A stretch of 64,000 bases of DNA from contig CAYSZV010000008.1 of assembly GCA_964435595.1 (NCBI GenBank), positions 1 to 64,000 on the forward strand. The letters run 5' to 3'. This document shows, one piece after another, positions 50,909-59,560 of this stretch; positions within the stretch are counted from its first letter, which is position 1, and each line of letters opens with the position of its first letter. The notes beneath the pieces are model-generated. The model was not told the origin of the DNA, made no database searches, and was given only the letters and a program-made list of their open reading frames with translations. This DNA is from Izemoplasma sp964435595. GTDB lineage: Bacteria; Bacillota_I; Bacilli_A; Izemoplasmatales; Izemoplasmataceae. Both the position numbers and the translations under genes were made by a program.

Positions 50909-51729
50909 TAATAATCTATATTGTCAAACTCTGGAAACAATTTTGTCCCATTGTTTTGCTTTCTGATAGAAGCCATATCTAATTCATCTAGAGAAAAGTC
51001 AAAAACGTTAAAATTTGATTCTATTCTATCTTTGTTGATGCTTTTTGGTAACACTACAATACCTCTTTGCATAAGCCATCTAATCGCAATTTGCGGAACA
51101 GTTCTATCATGTTTTTTAGCAATTTTAATCATTTCTTCATTTGATAATAAATCTTGAATTTTCCAACTCATTAATGGTGCATAAGCTTCCATTTGAATAT
51201 TGTTTTTTACACAATATTCTTGTAAAAAGTGATTTTGAAGACCAATATGCATTTCAACTTGATTCACCATTGGTGGAATTTCACAATGTTCGAGAAGATG
51301 TTGTATATGATGAATATTATGGTTACTCACACCAATTGCTTTCACTTTTCCTTCTTTATATAATGTTTCCATTGCACGATATGTTTCTAATTGTTTATCA
51401 TATCCCTTAAACCAATGGATTAAGTATAAATCCAAATACTCAACACCAAGATTAATTAACGATTTATTGCAGGCATCTAACGTTTCTTGATACCCTTGGT
51501 CTGTATTCCAAAGTTTTGATGTTAAAAAGATATCTTCTCTAGCAACATTAGAATCTTTGATTGCTTTTCCAATTTCTACTTCGTTTCCATAAATCATCGC
51601 AGTATCAATGTGTCGATATCCAGCATCTAATGCAAATCGAACCGCATTGTATGCTTCCTTACTTTTGCTTTTCCAAGTACCCAATCCAACTGCAGGAATT
51701 TCTATTCCGTTATGTAATGTAAATTTCAT
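50908..51729 (-). CDS. Aldo/keto reductase
   Basis: The 273-residue NADPH-dependent reductase shows the catalytic tetrad: Asp in GYRHIDTAMIYGNE, Tyr in the same block, Lys in FLTSKLWN and His in YLDLYLIHWF. The N terminus EIPAVGLGTWKSKS and the cofactor segment RWLMQRGIVVLPKSIN are typical. Likely substrates are small aldehydes or ketones such as methylglyoxal or diketo-gulonate-type sugars. It is upstream of the Gfo/Idh gene. Confidence 0.93.
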   Translation of the reverse strand: MKFTLHNGIEIPAVGLGTWKSKSKEAYNAVRFALDAGYRHIDTAMIYGNEVEIGKAIKDSNVAREDIFLTSKLWNTDQGYQETLDACNKSLINLGVEYLDLYLIHWFKGYDKQLETYRAMETLYKEGKVKAIGVSNHNIHHIQHLLEHCEIPPMVNQVEMHIGLQNHFLQEYCVKNNIQMEAYAPLMSWKIQDLLSNEEMIKIAKKHDRTVPQIAIRWLMQRGIVVLPKSINKDRIESNFNVFDFSLDELDMASIRKQNNGTKLFPEFDNIDY

Positions 51730-51825
51730 CTAACCACCTCACTTTTATTATACAAAAAATATACAGTTTTACTACACTATTTGCTACTAAATATGTTTGT
51801 ATTGTTGAAATATCTTTCAATCTCG

Positions 51826-53043
51826 TTAGATTTTTAATAATGCCTTGATTATATGTTTACTTGCAGCATATCCTGAAGCGAAAGCAATTGTAATATTAAA
51901 GCCGCCTATAGGACCATGAATGTCTACTGCTTCTCCGATAAAGTAGAGTCCTGGAACTTTTTTTGATTCAAATGATTTTGGATGTAATTCTTGAGCTAAA
52001 ACCCCACCACCATTTACATATGCTTTTGTAATATCTTCAACTGCATCAATTTTAATATTAAACCTATACAATGAATCAATAATTTGGTTCTTTTTCTTTT
52101 GGGAAATTGCCGCAATTTTTTGGTTTTCCAAATTCAAATAATCTAAGAGAAATCTACTCACTCTCTTGTATGTATATTGTTCTAAGAATTTAAGAATATG
52201 AATTTGAGAATCTCCTTGTTCCAACTCATTTCTTATAGTCGCTTCTTCCTCATTTGCAAGGCTTACCTCTAATACATTATTCCCATTCTTTAATTCATGA
52301 AAAATCGTTTCTGAAAGATGAAATATTGCAGGTCCACTGAGTCCAAAGTGAGTAAATAGTAAATCACCTCTTAAAGAAATTTTAGTTCCTTTAATTGCTA
52401 CTTTTGACTCTTGAATTGATATGCCTTGTAAATATTCCTTATGTTTTTGAACAAAAGTGCTATAAATAGATGTTTCAGCAGGGTAAAATGCTCTAGTTTC
52501 AATTCCAAAACTATCAGCTACTTTATTTCCATATCCGGTACTTCCTGTCTTTGGAAAACTCTTGCTACCAGTTGCAATAATCACTTTATCTGCAACATAT
52601 GTTTTTCTATTTGTCTTGATTGTAAATTGTTTGTCGAACGTTATTTTTTCAACTGTTGTATTCAAATTAACACGATCACCAATTTTATTTGCAAATACAT
52701 CTCTTATATCAATTGCCTTATTTGATTTTGGAAAATACTTTAATTCTCCATCTTGATAAAGAGGAACCCCATTTGATTCAAAGAAGGACACTACTTCTGA
52801 TGTGCCAAATGCACTCAAAGAACTATACAAAAATTTCTTGTGGGGAAGTGATAACTGAGCAATGAATTGGTTTGTATTTAAATGATTTGTCACATTACAT
52901 CTTCCTTGCCCTGTAATCAACAGTTTCTTCCCTAACAATGGATTCTTGTCTAAAATAACATAATTTATATTGGCTTCATGCAATTGATATGCTGCCATAA
53001 GACCAGAAGGTCCTCCACCAATAATTACCACATCTATTCTCAT
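51826..53043 (-). CDS. BaiN/HI0933-like FAD-dependent oxidoreductase
   Basis: ATG 53043 follows AAAGGAGCTAAT; the longer frame starts without a ribosome site. The FAD motif VVIIGGGPSGLMAAYQL, the family signature GQGRCNVTNH and the C-terminal GPIGGFNITIAFASGYAASKHI identify the YhiN/HI0933 group, of which BaiN is one member; most have no proven substrate. The protein has 405 residues and is cytoplasmic. It is monocistronic between a redox pair and the GGDEF gene. Confidence 0.88.
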   Translation of the reverse strand: MRIDVVIIGGGPSGLMAAYQLHEANINYVILDKNPLLGKKLLITGQGRCNVTNHLNTNQFIAQLSLPHKKFLYSSLSAFGTSEVVSFFESNGVPLYQDGELKYFPKSNKAIDIRDVFANKIGDRVNLNTTVEKITFDKQFTIKTNRKTYVADKVIIATGSKSFPKTGSTGYGNKVADSFGIETRAFYPAETSIYSTFVQKHKEYLQGISIQESKVAIKGTKISLRGDLLFTHFGLSGPAIFHLSETIFHELKNGNNVLEVSLANEEEATIRNELEQGDSQIHILKFLEQYTYKRVSRFLLDYLNLENQKIAAISQKKKNQIIDSLYRFNIKIDAVEDITKAYVNGGGVLAQELHPKSFESKKVPGLYFIGEAVDIHGPIGGFNITIAFASGYAASKHIIKALLKI

Positions 53044-53066
53044 ATTAGCTCCTTTCCTTAAAGAAA

Positions 53067-53086
53067 AGCACATAATATTATGTGCT
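53067..53086 (-). terminator. Terminator of the Cache-GGDEF gene
   Basis: The perfect palindrome AGCACATAAT/ATTATGTGCT is followed by a T-rich run on the minus strand. Confidence 0.75.
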
Positions 53087-55001
53087 ACACTTTAATTCTA
53101 TCTTTTCCTTCGTCTTTTGCTTTATATAATAACTCATCTGCTCTTTCGTAGTAGTCTGAAAGTCTTCTTTTAGAATCCGATACATTCACTTCGGTTAATC
53201 CTGCACTGAATCCAATTCGAACTTTTTTACCATAATTAAACGTAGATACTTTGTTCTTGATTTTACGCAACAGTTTCAAACAATCATTCATAGTAGTATT
53301 CATTGCCATAAGAGCAAATTCATCTCCACCAACACGATATATTCTCACATCATTGCTTGTAAACTCTTTAAAAATTTCACTAATATTAATCAATACATCA
53401 TCACCAAATGTATGTCCATATTTGTCATTTGCTTCCTTAAAATTATCCAAATCAATCATTGCAAGAAAAGCCAAATCACCATTTTTTATATGAGGCAAAA
53501 CATAATCTTTGTAATCACGAAGCATCAATCTTCGATTACCGAGTCCAGTTAGTTCATCAGCAAGGGTCATTGCTTCAAGTTTTCTTTCATTTGTAACTTT
53601 TTCTGTTACGTCTTTCAATATATACAAATCACATTCTGCACCATCATATACGATTTGGGACAAACTAGATTTAATATAATGATTTTTTTCAATTCCAATC
53701 AAAACTTTAAATGCTTCTTCATCAACTAAAATATCATCTACATTCAAGTTGGAAAATTCATCTGTTGGGAAAATCGTCTTGTGTCCCAGCTTATTGGTGA
53801 AAATAATATTTCCCTTTTTATCAGTTATTAATATTATATCTTCAGTAATATCAGAGAAAACACGATATAATTGTTCCTCTTCATTTAATACTGCTTCACT
53901 TAATTTATTATTAAATAAAATCAATCTTGTCACATAAACTACAATCAGAATTACTGTTATATAAACAGGGATCAATGTTGATAACACACTTCTCATATTT
54001 TCATTTTGGTACTCTACAATTAAATCCTGATATGAACTAGGATCATCACTGAACCCAACTATTAAACCTGTTTCCTCATTCACAGTAATATATGTAACCT
54101 TCGGATTTACTACACCATCAATAAAATTATCATAGAACTCAATATCAACAAATCCACTTGCATTTTCTTCAGCAAAATCAATGATAGTCATGATAGCTTG
54201 CTTCAATATCAAATCATCACTTTCCAATGCATTGGTTCCAATAATATCTTCATTTGTCTGTAAATATAAAGTACCATCTGATTTCAAAATGAAAACAGAA
54301 CGATCTTTTTGTTGATAAAACGTATGTAACGTTGATGCGAATTCTTGAAGTCTAACTTCTAGATAATCTGCAAGACTACTCTCAATAAAAATGATATAAT
54401 CTGTCCCCACTAATCGGAATCCATGATATAAGAATTGGTTGTCTTCAAAATAACTAACAACACCACCATGTAAGTTTTCATCCTCAGAAATTATTTCAAT
54501 CAAATCCTGAATATAATATCTTGAAGCAAAATCTTGATAGTCTATAAGACTTTCTCCTTCAGTGTATAATTCTTGTTGGCTGTAAACGACAGTACCATCA
54601 GTCGTAATAATTGTATATTTATATAAGTCTTTTTGTATTCTCGGATCATCAACTATCGAAATTAATTCATCTTCTATTTCCTGATCAGTTGCTGTTTCTA
54701 AAAATGGCAATACCGTTTCAGATGAAATACGAACAGAGATAATCTCTTTTCCCAAATCCTCTTCAAATCGATCATTTATGGTATCAGATATTTCTGATAA
54801 CTCATAGTTTCTAAATGAAACCTCATCTCGAAGTTCATCTCTCATTTGCGTATCCAATGAATACTCTAAATTGGCTATTTCATTATTAAAAAACACAATT
54901 TCACGAACGATGTCTTGTGCTAATATTATTGCAAAGATTAAAATTGAAAATATGATTACTTTACGCCAGTTCTTGTGAACTGTATTCTTCAAACTGCCCA
55001 T
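53085..55001 (-). CDS. Membrane diguanylate cyclase with extracellular Cache-like and PAS-like domains
   Basis: ATG 55001 follows GGAAAGGGATGATCTA, 4 bases after the RDD gene; a TTG at 55022 is a less likely start. A first helix (VIIFSILIFAIILAQDIV), an extracellular region of about 280 residues resembling a dCache sensor (YTIITTDGTVVYSQQELYTEGESL), and a second helix (LIPVYITVILIVVYVTRLILF) precede a PAS-like part and a GGDEF domain. The active site is RVGGDEF. Unlike the PAS-GGDEF protein at 19313-20206, no RxxD inhibitory site lies five residues before it, so product inhibition may be absent. It should make cyclic-di-GMP in response to an external ligand. Confidence 0.88.
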   Translation of the reverse strand: MGSLKNTVHKNWRKVIIFSILIFAIILAQDIVREIVFFNNEIANLEYSLDTQMRDELRDEVSFRNYELSEISDTINDRFEEDLGKEIISVRISSETVLPFLETATDQEIEDELISIVDDPRIQKDLYKYTIITTDGTVVYSQQELYTEGESLIDYQDFASRYYIQDLIEIISEDENLHGGVVSYFEDNQFLYHGFRLVGTDYIIFIESSLADYLEVRLQEFASTLHTFYQQKDRSVFILKSDGTLYLQTNEDIIGTNALESDDLILKQAIMTIIDFAEENASGFVDIEFYDNFIDGVVNPKVTYITVNEETGLIVGFSDDPSSYQDLIVEYQNENMRSVLSTLIPVYITVILIVVYVTRLILFNNKLSEAVLNEEEQLYRVFSDITEDIILITDKKGNIIFTNKLGHKTIFPTDEFSNLNVDDILVDEEAFKVLIGIEKNHYIKSSLSQIVYDGAECDLYILKDVTEKVTNERKLEAMTLADELTGLGNRRLMLRDYKDYVLPHIKNGDLAFLAMIDLDNFKEANDKYGHTFGDDVLINISEIFKEFTSNDVRIYRVGGDEFALMAMNTTMNDCLKLLRKIKNKVSTFNYGKKVRIGFSAGLTEVNVSDSKRRLSDYYERADELLYKAKDEGKDRIKV

Positions 55002-55005
55002 TAGA

Positions 55006-55446
55006 TCATCCCTTTCCGACAAATGGTGTTTTTTTTACGACTCTTGTTTTGAATATCACATCATGTATTGCACGTTTATCAATTTTTCTATCTAATAATG
55101 CAAAAGATACAATTACATATAATCCTGCTGTTAAAATCGAAACTATTAAAATGAAAAACTCTCTACCATACATTGTAGCAAGTGAAACCTCTTTATAATC
55201 TTCTGTTAAAACAATAATATCACTATTTTTTTTACCCAAAGAATTTCCTTTGCTAATATGACTTGGAAAAACATTTAGAAAATACCATCCAATTATCGTA
55301 AGTCCAATGCGAATCACGAAATCATAGTCCGGATGATATTGCATAAATATATTAATTAACATAATCAAAAAAACTGCACCATAATCAATACTGAAGGCAT
55401 GTATCCTATCATTAAAATTCGCTGGCAAATATTTATGCTCTATCAT
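55006..55446 (-). CDS. RDD-family membrane protein
   Basis: The 146-residue protein has three to four predicted helices. The Arg and first Asp of the family are in NDRIHAFSIDYG, and the second Asp is in RAIHDVIFKTRVV near the C terminus. RDD proteins are implicated in ion transport in some bacteria, but function here is open. It precedes the Cache-GGDEF gene by four bases and is probably in one operon with it. Confidence 0.8.
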   Translation of the reverse strand: MIEHKYLPANFNDRIHAFSIDYGAVFLIMLINIFMQYHPDYDFVIRIGLTIIGWYFLNVFPSHISKGNSLGKKNSDIIVLTEDYKEVSLATMYGREFFILIVSILTAGLYVIVSFALLDRKIDKRAIHDVIFKTRVVKKTPFVGKG

Positions 55447-55501
55447 ATCAGCACCCCTATATCATTATAACAAATAATGATACATTTGAAAAGGTCAAAC
55501 A

Positions 55502-55526
55502 AAAACGGCAAACTAATTGCCGTTTT
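55502..55526 (-). terminator. Terminator of the MarR-exporter operon
   Basis: Stem AAAACGGCAA/TTGCCGTTTT followed by a T run on the minus strand; the last exporter gene stops within it at 55513. Confidence 0.85.
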
Positions 55527-57300
55527 TTCTTTGATCTTGATATTGAATTCGATATAGATTATAGTAATGTCCTTTTTGCTTCAACAGTTCTTGATGATTA
55601 CCCATTTCAAGAATTGTTCCTTTAGAAAGCACAATGATATTATCTACATGTTGAATCGTTGAAAGTCTATGGGCAACAATTAACATTGTCCCAATACCCA
55701 TCATTTTTGATAACGAATCTTGAATCAATTGTTCTGTTTCTGTATCAATATTTGATGTTGCTTCATCTAATATCATAACACTCGGACTATGAACAATCGT
55801 TCGCGCAAAACTGATTAACTGTCTTTGTCCTGAACTGAAATTGTTTCCACGTTCACGTACTGGTTCTTGATATTTTTGTTCTAACCTATCTATAAATTGA
55901 TGTGCATTGACATATTTACAAGCTTCAATCATTTGCTCATCAGTGATATCATCAGCTAAAAGTTTTATATTTGATTCTATGGTACCACTAAACATAAATA
56001 CATCTTGTAACATCTGTCCAACAAACTTTCTCAAAGATTGTTTTTTGATACGTTTTATATTGATTCCATCGATTAATATTTCACCTTGCTGAATATCATA
56101 GTTTCTGACTATTAAAGATAAAATTGTCGTTTTACCTGATCCTGTTGAACCAACAAATGCCACACTTTCTTTTTCTAACACTTTAAATGATACACCCTTT
56201 AATACCCATTCATCTTCTACATACTTGAACCAAACATCTCTAAACTCAATTTCTCCACGCATTTGCACAAGTTCAATTCCATCATCTTCATCTAATATTT
56301 GAGGTGGAGTATCCATAATACTAAAAATTCGTTCAGCACTTGCAAAAGCACTTTGTAATACATTATATACTTCAGCAAGTTGGTTGATTGGTTCAAACAA
56401 GTTTCCAACAAATACATACATTGTAAACACAACACCAACTGAAATCAATCCAGTTATTGCACTCACTCCACCTACATAAAATACAATTAAGGACGCAGCT
56501 ATAAACATAAAGTACATTGTTGGTCTAAAGATACCAAATATTAAAATTTGTTTGTAGAAAGAATATTTCAATTGTGTATTTAAGTCATCAAATTCTTTGA
56601 ATTTTCTTTCTTCTTGATTAAAAATCTGTATGATTTTCATTCCACTCAAATGCTCTGCAAGAAATGCATTCACTCTAGAACGATTTCTTCTTTGAGCTCG
56701 GTAGGCTTTTCTTGCTGCAATACGGAATATAAAAGTAAAGAAGATAATAACTGGAATTGTTGCAAGTACATAAAGCGACATTCTCCAATCAAGTGCAAAC
56801 ATCTTGTACATAATATTACCAATCACAAACAAACTACCAATTACATTCACGATTACACTAGTAAACATTTCGTTTAATATATTTGTATCATTTGTCACCC
56901 TTGTAACAAATGATCCTGTTGGACTACTGTTTAAATACGCAATATCATGATATTCCAAATGAGTAAAGATTTCTTCTCTTATCGAATAAATAATACTTTG
57001 TCCAATACGTTGCAACATAATTGTATTGATATAAGTAAATACATTGTAAATAACAACTACGAGAATCAGACGATAAACGATATTTAAAATTAAATTGAAA
57101 TCAAACCCTGTCTCAGAAACAATATCCAATGCTTGCCCAATATATAATGGTTGTTCAGTAATTGCATAAGAAGCAACAAATAACAAAAGGAATATTAGTA
57201 TAAATTGTAGCCAATATGGCTTTGAATAATTTAATAAACGTTTCAATAATTCGCTGTCTTTCATGGCATAGGTTCTTTTATCTACATTTTCTTCAAACAT
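55513..57300 (-). CDS. Heterodimeric ABC exporter, subunit with catalytic Glu (pair 3)
   Basis: The 595-residue half-transporter has six helices and an ATPase domain with Walker A GSTGSGKTT, Q-loop MLQDVFMFSG, a non-standard signature FSSGQ, Walker B VMILDEATSNID and switch VAHRLSTI. Its partner upstream has Asp at the catalytic position. The two genes overlap by one base. The distribution of changes between partners is the same as in pairs 1 and 2. Confidence 0.92.
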   Translation of the reverse strand: MFEENVDKRTYAMKDSELLKRLLNYSKPYWLQFILIFLLLFVASYAITEQPLYIGQALDIVSETGFDFNLILNIVYRLILVVVIYNVFTYINTIMLQRIGQSIIYSIREEIFTHLEYHDIAYLNSSPTGSFVTRVTNDTNILNEMFTSVIVNVIGSLFVIGNIMYKMFALDWRMSLYVLATIPVIIFFTFIFRIAARKAYRAQRRNRSRVNAFLAEHLSGMKIIQIFNQEERKFKEFDDLNTQLKYSFYKQILIFGIFRPTMYFMFIAASLIVFYVGGVSAITGLISVGVVFTMYVFVGNLFEPINQLAEVYNVLQSAFASAERIFSIMDTPPQILDEDDGIELVQMRGEIEFRDVWFKYVEDEWVLKGVSFKVLEKESVAFVGSTGSGKTTILSLIVRNYDIQQGEILIDGINIKRIKKQSLRKFVGQMLQDVFMFSGTIESNIKLLADDITDEQMIEACKYVNAHQFIDRLEQKYQEPVRERGNNFSSGQRQLISFARTIVHSPSVMILDEATSNIDTETEQLIQDSLSKMMGIGTMLIVAHRLSTIQHVDNIIVLSKGTILEMGNHQELLKQKGHYYNLYRIQYQDQRKNGN

Positions 57301-59051
57301 TATGCCACCTCAATTTCATCTTCAAGTTTTTGACGATCAACCATCTCTTTATAAAACATACAGCGATCTAGTAGTGCATCATGTGTACCGATGTCAATAA
57401 TTTTTCCATCATCAACAATAATGATTTTATCTGCATTCTTAATCGTCGAAATTCTATGAGCAATGATTATCGTTGTTTTGTCATCACGCAACTCATTTAA
57501 ATTTGCTAAAATTGTTTCTTCTGTTTTTGTATCAACTGCACTGACACTATCATCCATAATAATGATTGGAGGATTTTTTATGAGCGCTCTGGCGATACTA
57601 ATTCGTTGTCTTTGTCCACCTGATAATGTAACACCACGCTCTCCTATGATTGTCTGATATCCATCAGAGAACTCAGTAATATTATTATGTACATCACTTA
57701 ATGCTGCAGCTTTTTGTACATCTGAATACAAATCATCACGGCGACCATAGCTTAATGATATATTATTACTTATTGTATCACTAAATAAGAATCCATCTTG
57801 TGGTACATATCCAATGCTATCTCTTACTTTAGCAATTGGTAAATCCATAATATCAATTCCATCAATCAAAATCTTGTTTCGTTCAATATTATAAATACGA
57901 AGCATCAGATCGACAATACTTGTCTTTCCACTACCCGTACGACCTAATATTCCGACTGTCTCTCCCTTATTGATTTTAAAGGATACATTTTGTAAAACAT
58001 TGACACTCCCATCAGGATATTTGAACGATAAATCTTTGAATTCGATTTCACCTTGTAATGCGTCCACTTGAACTACATCATCACTATCAAAAACATCAAT
58101 TTTTTCATCTAATATTTTTGATATTCTTTCATAAGAAGCTTTTCCTCTACTTCGAATACTAACGATACGACCAATTGCCATCATCGGCCAAACAAGTGAA
58201 CCAAATAGGCTATAAAAATAAACAAGTTCCCCACCAGTTAATATTCCTTGTGAAACAATATATCCACCAACACCAATAATTAGCACAAAGATGATTCCAA
58301 CGATAGAACGAACCGAAACTTGAAGTACATTATTTAATAAAATGTATTTCATGTTCTTATCTTTTGTTTCTTGGTTTCTCTTTAAGAATTCAACTATTGC
58401 TACTTTTTCTTTTACAAAAGCTTTTATTACACTAATTCCACTCAGATTTTCAGTTACATAATCACTCATTAATGCAAATGCTTCTTGAGCTTCTCTAAAC
58501 TTATTACGCATTCGTGTTCCTAAGACACTACTTAATACTGTAATCACAGTTAATGGAATTGCACTATAAATTGCCAATTCAACATTTACTTGCATCATTC
58601 TAAAAATCGTTAAAATTCCCAAGAATGTTGCATCTACAAAAATAACCATTCCCGGTCCAACACTCATACGAACCGCATCCAAATCATTTGTATAATGTGC
58701 CATCAATGATCCGGTCTTATTTTCATTATAGAAACTTACAGATAGTTTTTCACAATGTAAAAACATATCGTTTCTCAAACCATAATCAAATCGTCTAGAG
58801 GCACCAAAGATTCCAATACGCCAAGCAAATCTTCCCAAAATAATAATACCCGCATAGCCTAAAATTGTTACTGCAATATCATAAATCCCCTCTTTATCAA
58901 GGATTTGATCACTTAACCCATCAATCAAAATACCGATTTGACGTGGAATTTCTAATTGAAAGAAATCAACAAATATTAAGGCAACAATACCGATTAAGAA
59001 TAAATACCAATTTTGCAAATAGTATTTATTTAAATGTTTTCCAAATATCAT
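57300..59051 (-). CDS. Heterodimeric ABC exporter, degenerate-site subunit (pair 3)
   Basis: The 583-residue half-transporter has Walker A GRTGSGKTS, canonical signature LSGGQRQRISIAR, and Walker B IIIMDDSVSAVD with Asp at the catalytic position; the switch reads IAHRISTI. It overlaps the MarR gene by four bases upstream and its partner by one base downstream, so all three are one operon. Confidence 0.92.
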   Translation of the reverse strand: MIFGKHLNKYYLQNWYLFLIGIVALIFVDFFQLEIPRQIGILIDGLSDQILDKEGIYDIAVTILGYAGIIILGRFAWRIGIFGASRRFDYGLRNDMFLHCEKLSVSFYNENKTGSLMAHYTNDLDAVRMSVGPGMVIFVDATFLGILTIFRMMQVNVELAIYSAIPLTVITVLSSVLGTRMRNKFREAQEAFALMSDYVTENLSGISVIKAFVKEKVAIVEFLKRNQETKDKNMKYILLNNVLQVSVRSIVGIIFVLIIGVGGYIVSQGILTGGELVYFYSLFGSLVWPMMAIGRIVSIRSRGKASYERISKILDEKIDVFDSDDVVQVDALQGEIEFKDLSFKYPDGSVNVLQNVSFKINKGETVGILGRTGSGKTSIVDLMLRIYNIERNKILIDGIDIMDLPIAKVRDSIGYVPQDGFLFSDTISNNISLSYGRRDDLYSDVQKAAALSDVHNNITEFSDGYQTIIGERGVTLSGGQRQRISIARALIKNPPIIIMDDSVSAVDTKTEETILANLNELRDDKTTIIIAHRISTIKNADKIIIVDDGKIIDIGTHDALLDRCMFYKEMVDRQKLEDEIEVA

Positions 59052-59473
59052 AACTCATCAGCCCCAAACTTATCAAATATTGTTTTTAGATAATTTACTT
59101 CTTCTTCAGATAGTGTATCCATTATCTTTTTTGTTGCTCGTTGACTTTCAAGCATGTTTGTCGTTGAAAGTGTATACCCAACTTCAGTTAAACGTAAAAA
59201 GGTAATTCTCTTATCTAATTGAGATTTTTCCTTAACAATCAGTCCACTTTTTTCAAATTTAGTAATCACTTCATTCATCGACGGTTTTGATATATTAAAC
59301 CGTTCACTTAATCTTGTTAAAGTAGGCTCTTCCATACTTTTTATTGCCTTTAAATATTTAAATTGTATTTTTGTGATTCGATCAAAATTGATTTCTGAAT
59401 ACACCTCTTTACAGGCATCGAAATACATTTTTAAAAACTTATTTAGAGACAATCTTAATTGTTCTTTTTCCAT
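59048..59473 (-). CDS. MarR-family repressor of exporter pair 3
   Basis: The 141-residue winged-helix regulator has the recognition region TLTRLSERFNISKPSMNEVITKFEKSGLIVKEKSQLDKRITFLRLTEVG, with the wing D-KR motif. It is the first gene of the operon, and a perfect palindrome covers its transcription start, so autorepression with release by a phenolic or drug-like ligand is likely. ATG 59473 follows GAGGTGAAAGC. Confidence 0.93.
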   Translation of the reverse strand: MEKEQLRLSLNKFLKMYFDACKEVYSEINFDRITKIQFKYLKAIKSMEEPTLTRLSERFNISKPSMNEVITKFEKSGLIVKEKSQLDKRITFLRLTEVGYTLSTTNMLESQRATKKIMDTLSEEEVNYLKTIFDKFGADEL

Positions 59474-59489
59474 GCTTTCACCTCATTTG

Positions 59490-59535
59490 TTAGGTAGTAC
59501 CTAATTATTATATATTCACTCTCTAATTTAGTCAA
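59490..59535 (-). promoter_or_regulatory. Promoter and MarR-type operator
   Basis: TTGACT (59535-59530) and TATAAT (59512-59507) are 17 bases apart on the minus strand. The perfect palindrome TTAGGTA-G-TACCTAA (59490-59504) lies directly after the -10, over the expected start of transcription. Confidence 0.88.
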
Positions 59536-59540
59536 CAAAA

Positions 59541-59560
59541 AAAGCTATCAAAGTAGCTTT
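59541..59560 (-). terminator. Terminator of the surface repeat protein gene
   Basis: Stem AAAGCTA/TAGCTTT, followed by seven Ts on the minus strand; it lies just upstream of the MarR promoter. Confidence 0.75.
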
